Origin: Shinella sp032095155
GTDB taxonomy: Bacteria; Pseudomonadota; Alphaproteobacteria; Rhizobiales; Rhizobiaceae
NCBI RefSeq assembly: GCF_049199905.1
Contig: NZ_JBLZPK010000029.1
Coordinates: 1-64,000 of the forward strand
Direction: 5' to 3'
Length of the DNA: 64,000 nucleotides
Every line of letters begins with the position of its first letter. Position 1 is the first letter of the stretch. Position numbers and translations under genes: made by a program. Below, one piece after another: positions 59,710-64,000 of the stretch. The notes below the pieces were generated by a model that was not told the origin of the DNA, did no database searches, and saw only the letters and a list, made by a program, of their open reading frames with translations.

Positions 59710-59743
59710 CTTGGTGTATGATTTTCGTTTTTCATACACCAAG
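59710..59743. promoter_or_regulatory. 12-bp inverted repeat, candidate VapBC operator
   Basis: Perfect arms CTTGGTGTATGA (59710-59721) and TCATACACCAAG (59732-59743) with a 10-base T-rich spacer. It lies 10 bases before the vapB ATG and 21 bases after the amn stop, so it fits autoregulation by VapB/VapBC; it could also act as the amn terminator hairpin. Confidence 0.7.
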
Positions 59744-59753
59744 GTGAGATCAT

Positions 59754-59984
59754 ATGCGTACGAATATCGAACTCGATGATGCCTTGATTGCGGAAGCAAT
59801 GGAGCTTACCGGCTTGCCGACAAAGAAGGCGACCATCGATTTGGCGCTTCGCGACCTTGTCGAGGAGTGGCGTCGACGGAGGGCTCTGAAAGAGCTTTGG
59901 GGAATGGGCTGGGAAGGCGATCTCGATGCGATACGCACAGGCTGGGGACCGCCTGAAACGCTGCGGGATGACGCTGCCGAATGA
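59754..59984 (+). CDS. vapB: VapB-type antitoxin
   Basis: 76-residue antitoxin of the VapB (DUF2191-like) type. The N-terminal MRTNIELDDALIAEAMELTG and LPTKKATIDLALRDLVEEW form a ribbon-helix-helix; the acidic tail (GMGWEGDLDAIRTGWGPP) wraps the toxin. Its stop overlaps the toxin start (ATGA). It neutralises the VapC below and probably represses the operon through the adjacent inverted repeat. Confidence 0.92.
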   Translation: MRTNIELDDALIAEAMELTGLPTKKATIDLALRDLVEEWRRRRALKELWGMGWEGDLDAIRTGWGPPETLRDDAAE

Positions 59985-60370
59985 TTGTCGTCGATAGCTC
60001 GGTCTGGATCGCAGCATTGCGCGGTATAGACACGCCGCAATCCATGCAGCTTAAGACGATACCGAAAGCACGCAACATACTGCTCGGTGATATCGTCCTT
60101 CTCGAAATCCTACAGGGCGCCCAGAACGACGGGAATGCCGCCAACCTTCAAAAGCGGCTGGCCCCGTTCCAGGTCGTTCCGATGCTATCCCCCGAGATCG
60201 CCATAAAAGCCGCCGAGAATTTCCGGCGGCTGCGCGCAAAAGGCATAACCATCCGCAAGACGGCCGATCTCATCATCGGCACCTACTGCATGGAGCATGG
60301 CCACAGCCTGCTCCATGCCGACAGGGATTTCGATCCGATGGCCGAGCATCTCGGCCTTCGGATCGCGTGA
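59981..60370 (+). CDS. vapC: VapC-type PIN-domain toxin RNase
   Basis: 129-residue endoribonuclease. The PIN acidic residues D5 (IVVDSSVWIAAL), E42 (LLEILQG), D96 (KTADLIIGTYC) and D114 (LHADRDFDPMA) are all present, so the nuclease looks intact. Known VapC toxins cut tRNA or rRNA. Start overlaps vapB. The stop lies 6 bases before that of the convergent aminotransferase gene. Confidence 0.93.
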   Translation: MIVVDSSVWIAALRGIDTPQSMQLKTIPKARNILLGDIVLLEILQGAQNDGNAANLQKRLAPFQVVPMLSPEIAIKAAENFRRLRAKGITIRKTADLIIGTYCMEHGHSLLHADRDFDPMAEHLGLRIA

Positions 60371-60376
60371 GGCCAG

Positions 60377-61750
60377 TCAGGCCGTCATCACCTTCCACGC
60401 ATGTTCCAATCCCTTGCGCGTGATGTCGATCATCTGGTCGACTTCGGCGTGGCTGATGACGAGCGGCGGGGAGAAGAGCATGCGGTCGCCGGTGGCGCGC
60501 AGGACGAGGCCGTTTTCCAGGCAATGGTTGCGCACGGTGACGCCGACCTTTTCCTTGTCCTCGAAGCGCTTGCGGGTCGTCTTGTCTTCGACGAGCTGCA
60601 CGGCGGCCATCAGGCCGACCTGCTGGACCTCGCCGACGATCGGCAGGTCTTCCAGCGATTTCAGGCCGGCGGCGAGGTAGGGACCGATGTCGTCGTGCAC
60701 ACGCTCGACGAGCTTTTCATCCTCGATGATGCGCAGGTTTTCGAGGGCCGCAGCCGCGCAGACCGGGTGGCCGGAATAGGTGAAGCCGTGGTTGAAATCA
60801 CCGACCTCTTCGACCAGCACATTGCCGACGCGATCGGAGACCAGGACGCCGCCGATCGGGAGATAACCCGAGGACAGGCCCTTGGCGATGGGCGCCAGAT
60901 CCGGCTCGACGCCGAAATGCTGGTGGCCGAACCAATGGCCGGTGCGGCCGAAGCCGCAGATCACTTCATCGCAGACGAGCAGAATGTTGCGGGCCTTGCA
61001 GATGCGGGCGATTTCCGGCCAGTAGGTGGCCGGCGGCACGATGACGCCGCCTGCACCCTGGATCGGCTCGGCGACGAAGGCCGCGACATTGTCTTCGCCA
61101 AGCTCGTCGATCTTTTCTTCCAGCTGGCGGGCCATCTTCAGGCCGAATTCGTCCGACGTCAGGTCGCCGCCTTCGGCATACCAGAAGGGCTGGTCGATGT
61201 GGTGGATGCCGGCGATCGGCAGGTCACCCTGCTCGTGCATCCACTTCATGCCGCCGAGCGAGGCGCCGGCGACGGTGGAGCCGTGATAGCCGTTCTTGCG
61301 GGCGATGATCGCCTTCTTGGTCGGCTTGCCCATGGCGCCCCAATAGACGCGGGCCATGCGGAACCAGGTGTCGTTCGCTTCGGAGCCCGAGCCGGTGAAG
61401 AACACGCGATTGATATCAGGTCCGGCATGGGAGGTTATCTTCTGGGCGAGCAGCACGGCCGGCGGCGTCGTCGTTCCGAAGAACGTGTTGTAGTAGGGCA
61501 GCTCGTTCATCTGGCGCACGACAGCGTCGGTGATCTCCTTGCGGCCATAGCCGATGTTGACGCACCAGAGGCCGGCGAAGCCGTCGAGATAGCGCTTACC
61601 GTGGTTGTCGAAGATGTGGCAGCCCTCGCCGCGCTCGATGATCCGCGTGCCGGCCGCGTTCAGCTTCTTCATGTCCGAGAACGGGTGAAGATGGTGGGCG
61701 GCATCGAGGGCACCGAGGTTCGAAACGGCTGCTGCGCTGGTCTTCGACAT
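60377..61750 (-). CDS. Class III aminotransferase (putrescine/omega-amino-acid type)
   Basis: 457-residue PLP enzyme of the SpuC/omega-transaminase group. It has GLWCVNIGYGRKEI, FFTGSGSEANDTWFRMARVYW, NGYHGSTVAGASLGG, LLVCDEVICGFGRTG, the PLP lysine in PIAKGLSSGYLPIGG and TYSGHPVCAAAALEN. It is divergent from a glutamine-synthetase-like gene; such pairs belong to polyamine catabolism (gamma-glutamyl-putrescine or putrescine-pyruvate routes). Substrate assignment is inference. Confidence 0.9.
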   Translation of the reverse strand: MSKTSAAAVSNLGALDAAHHLHPFSDMKKLNAAGTRIIERGEGCHIFDNHGKRYLDGFAGLWCVNIGYGRKEITDAVVRQMNELPYYNTFFGTTTPPAVLLAQKITSHAGPDINRVFFTGSGSEANDTWFRMARVYWGAMGKPTKKAIIARKNGYHGSTVAGASLGGMKWMHEQGDLPIAGIHHIDQPFWYAEGGDLTSDEFGLKMARQLEEKIDELGEDNVAAFVAEPIQGAGGVIVPPATYWPEIARICKARNILLVCDEVICGFGRTGHWFGHQHFGVEPDLAPIAKGLSSGYLPIGGVLVSDRVGNVLVEEVGDFNHGFTYSGHPVCAAAALENLRIIEDEKLVERVHDDIGPYLAAGLKSLEDLPIVGEVQQVGLMAAVQLVEDKTTRKRFEDKEKVGVTVRNHCLENGLVLRATGDRMLFSPPLVISHAEVDQMIDITRKGLEHAWKVMTA

Positions 61751-61899
61751 TTGACTACATCCTTAGGGGTAGGTCCCGCCTTATTGAACGCCGGGACAGA
61801 ATGGGTTAGGAAAATGCCCATACAACAGGCATTTGGCAAGAGATCGAACACAAGCAAAATTTCTTGTCCATGCTTCCCGCCAAACCAAAAGCAGGCACC

Positions 61900-63258
61900 A
61901 TGACAAACCACAAGACGGCAGCCGGTTCTCCGCCTGCCAATGCCCCGGCCCGTATCGAAATCCTCCTCGTCGGCATGAACGGCGACCTGCGCGGCAAGCA
62001 GATCCCGCTCGAAGGCGAGAAGAAAATCTGGGATGGTTCCGTGCGCCTGCCCTCCTCCACCCAGTCGCTCGACATCTGGGGCGACGACAATGACGACATC
62101 ACCGGCCTGTCGCTTTCCGTCGGCGATCCCGATGGCGTCTGCATTCCCGACCGCCGCTCGCTGACGGTACTGCCCTGGGCGCCGGAAGGCTCGAAGCAGG
62201 TGCTCGCCACCATGCACGAATTCGACGGCACCGCCTCCTTCATGGACCCGCGCGCCATTCTTGCACGCATGCTGAAGCGTTTCGAAGACAGGGGTTTGAC
62301 GCCCGTCGTCGCGACCGAGCTCGAATTCTACGTGGTGCAGGACGACTGGCACGTGACGGGCAAGCCGCGTCCGCCGGCAGCGCTGATGTATCGCGACCAG
62401 CCGAACGGCTACCAGCTCTACGACATGCGCGCCACCGACGCGCTCGACGGCTACCTCCAGACGGTGCGCGCCTGGGCAAAGGACATGGACCTGCCGGCCG
62501 ACGCGACGACGGCGGAATTCGGCCCCGGCCAGTTCGAGATCAACCTGCTGCACCGGCCGGACGCGCTCGCGGCGGCGGATGACTGCATCTATCTCAAGCG
62601 CATCGCCGAGCTGGCAGCACCCCGCTTCGGCCTGAAATCCACCTGCATGGCAAAGCCCTATGCTGACCATGCGGGCTCAGGCCTGCATGTCCATTGCAGC
62701 GTCATCGACAAGGACGGCAAGAACATCCTCGACGCCAAGGGCGGCGATCCGGCCAAGCTGAAATCGATCTGCGCCGGCATGCTGCAGACGATGCGCGACG
62801 CACAGCTGGTCTTCGCGCCCTTCGCCAATTCCTACCGCCGCTTCCAGCCGGGTTCCTTCGCGCCGGTCGACCTCACCTGGGGCTTCGGCCATCGCGGCAC
62901 CGCGATCCGCATTCCGGACAAGGACGGCCCGGCGGCGCGCGTCGAGCATCGCGTGGCGGGTGCGGACGTCAATCCCTACCTGCTCCTGACGGCGATCCTC
63001 GGCGGCATCCTGCTCGGCCTCGACAACGAGCTCGATCCGGGTCCGGTGACGGAACCGGGCAAGGATGCGCCGGATGCCAAGCGCCTGACACACGATTTCC
63101 TGACCGCCGTGGAAGAATTCTCCGCCTCGCCCTTCATCAAGGACGCTTTTGGCGCGGAATATCAGAAGCTTTACGGCGATACGAAGCGCAAGGAAGCGAT
63201 CACCTATCTGCGCACGGTCTCGGATTTCGACTACCAGACCTACCTGCCGCGCATCTAA
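61900..63258 (+). CDS. Glutamine synthetase family protein (polyamine-type)
   Basis: 452-residue GS-fold ligase. GS catalytic motifs are present: VATELEFYVVQD and AEFGPGQFEINL (metal Glu), KPYADHAGSGLHVHCSV, NSYRRFQPGSFAPV and TAIRIPDKDG with EHRVAGADVNPYLLL. The divergence from canonical GlnA and the neighbour aminotransferase suggest PuuA/GlnT-like gamma-glutamylation of amines such as putrescine. The start is uncertain: ATG 61900 is used, but ATG 61870 or TTG 61864 are in frame; ribosome sites are weak. Confidence 0.9.
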   Translation: MTNHKTAAGSPPANAPARIEILLVGMNGDLRGKQIPLEGEKKIWDGSVRLPSSTQSLDIWGDDNDDITGLSLSVGDPDGVCIPDRRSLTVLPWAPEGSKQVLATMHEFDGTASFMDPRAILARMLKRFEDRGLTPVVATELEFYVVQDDWHVTGKPRPPAALMYRDQPNGYQLYDMRATDALDGYLQTVRAWAKDMDLPADATTAEFGPGQFEINLLHRPDALAAADDCIYLKRIAELAAPRFGLKSTCMAKPYADHAGSGLHVHCSVIDKDGKNILDAKGGDPAKLKSICAGMLQTMRDAQLVFAPFANSYRRFQPGSFAPVDLTWGFGHRGTAIRIPDKDGPAARVEHRVAGADVNPYLLLTAILGGILLGLDNELDPGPVTEPGKDAPDAKRLTHDFLTAVEEFSASPFIKDAFGAEYQKLYGDTKRKEAITYLRTVSDFDYQTYLPRI

Positions 63259-63297
63259 GACACGACCGGCCTTCGCGCATTTATCGCGCGGAGGCCG

Positions 63298-63663
63298 TCA
63301 GTCGCCCGAAAGCGGTTGCAGGAAGATTCGCTCATAGCTCTTGAAGGGCGAATTCTCTGAAAAGCGGGCATTGGCCGCGATGCCATCGGCATCCTCAGCG
63401 ACCTTGTCGCGATAGAGCAGATAGGCCGCTTCGTCCGGAAACGTGAAGAGCGCCACGGCGATATCGCCGGCCCCCTCGCCGCCCGTACCGGGAAAACTCA
63501 CGGCAGCGCCTTCGGGCTTTTCGCGCGGCATGAAATAGCCGTGATGCGTTCCGCCATGGCGCTCGATGAGCATGGTCCAGATCCGCGCATAGTCGTAAAA
63601 ATCCGCGATCCTCTCGGGATCCAGACGATAGCGAACCTCGCAGGTGACAGGCGCCTTCCGCAT
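63298..63663 (-). CDS. NIPSNAP-family protein
   Basis: 121-residue dimeric alpha+beta barrel-like protein of the NIPSNAP family (VTCEVRYRLDPERIADFYDYARIWTMLIERHGG; HHGYFMPREKPEG; ALFTFPDEAAYLLYRDKVAED). Its start overlaps the stop of the upstream lipid kinase gene by one base, so the two are co-translated. The function is unknown. Confidence 0.85.
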   Translation of the reverse strand: MRKAPVTCEVRYRLDPERIADFYDYARIWTMLIERHGGTHHGYFMPREKPEGAAVSFPGTGGEGAGDIAVALFTFPDEAAYLLYRDKVAEDADGIAANARFSENSPFKSYERIFLQPLSGD

Positions 63664-64000
63664 CAGGCGGCGGCCGTCTCGGCCGATGCCGCGGTCTTCT
63701 GCTCGGCCTTGGGCACGATGACCTTCAGCTCGCCGGGATGCAGGCGGATCGAGACCTCGCGGTCCATCGGCAGCAATTCACCATCGATGACGCAGTTGAT
63801 GGCGCGATCGACCTTCGGGAAATGCAGATCCACCGCCGTGCCGGTCATTTCCGTGACATCAGCGTTTTCGCGCAGCTTTCCGCGCAGGATATCGAAGGCC
63901 AGCCGGGCGACGCCGGCCGGTTTCAGCGGGTTCGTCGTGTAGAAGCCGAGATGGCCGCCGGTCAGGTCCTCGGCATAGAGCAGGCCGTTTTCACCGAACC
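63663..64000 (-). CDS. Diacylglycerol/lipid kinase family protein, 5' part missing
   Basis: C-terminal ~112 residues of a YegS/DAGK-type lipid kinase; the start lies beyond the right edge. Visible segments NGLLYAEDLTGGHLGFYTTNPL, RLAFDILRGKLRENADVTEM, and VIDGELLPMDREVSIRLHPGELKVIVP are typical of the C-terminal beta-sandwich, with the DGE motif that binds the metal. The tail (AEQKTAASAETAAA) is Ala-rich. Confidence 0.8.
   Translation of the reverse strand, partial: FGENGLLYAEDLTGGHLGFYTTNPLKPAGVARLAFDILRGKLRENADVTEMTGTAVDLHFPKVDRAINCVIDGELLPMDREVSIRLHPGELKVIVPKAEQKTAASAETAAA

Overview
The window looks like chromosomal DNA of an alphaproteobacterium of the Rhizobiaceae (Rhizobium/Agrobacterium/Shinella/Ensifer-like). 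The evidence is high GC, a nadABC operon, one bifunctional Rsh (p)ppGpp enzyme next to rpoZ, an alphaproteobacterial Porin_2-type porin, a DUF1127 microprotein and an iolR-iolC-iolD-iolE-iolB inositol operon with IolC fused to DUF2090. I cannot fix the genus from sequence alone. There are no rRNA genes, CRISPR arrays, insertion sequences or phage genes; one tRNA (Ser, GCT) is present.

Layout. 1-3.3 kb: NAD synthesis genes nadA, nadB and nadC (nadC cut by the window edge) on the minus strand behind a 27-bp near-palindrome. 3.3-12.7 kb: MFS transporter, CorA, MOSC protein, HD hydrolase, a large DUF2339 membrane protein, thioesterase, recO and a lipoprotein L,D-transpeptidase. 12.7-14.9 kb: an ArsR/SRPBCC/VOC cluster and a Tat-exported class A beta-lactamase. 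15-21 kb: tex, then a two-gene unit of a PotD-like periplasmic protein overlapping a membrane GGDEF-EAL protein, resembling Vibrio NspS/MbaA polyamine sensing. 21-31 kb: housekeeping block, minus strand: dapA-smpB; rpoZ; rsh; DUF1127; DUF2062-acpS-lepB-rnc-era, with a NYN-domain gene and a small hypothetical gene on the plus strand. 31-36.5 kb: lytic transglycosylase, alpha/beta hydrolase, porin, a long gene-free stretch and tRNA-Ser. 36.9-43.2 kb: an RTX protein, a MarR-DoxX-GST cluster and an exported caspase-like protein with two collinear Sel1 modules.

43.3-51.3 kb: inositol catabolism. A Gfo/Idh/MocA oxidoreductase is divergent from iolR, followed by iolC, iolD, iolE and iolB. One exact GGAA-N6-TTCC box and two one-mismatch boxes lie upstream of iolC and iolR. 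A 25-base run of N beside a hairpin repeat separates iolD and iolE. 51.3-64 kb: PHB-depolymerase-like esterase, glutaryl-CoA dehydrogenase, two PilZ-like proteins, a HisC-like aminotransferase, small exported or membrane proteins, YnfA, AMP nucleosidase, a VapBC toxin-antitoxin pair, and a divergent class III aminotransferase/glutamine-synthetase-like pair of the type used in polyamine catabolism. The window ends in a NIPSNAP protein and a truncated lipid kinase.

The most interesting items are the NspS/MbaA-like pair, the duplicated-module caspase-like protein, and the well-resolved operator candidates for nadABC, iol, ArsR, MarR/DoxX and VapBC. All functional calls come from reading motifs and from knowledge of the families; no database search was run.
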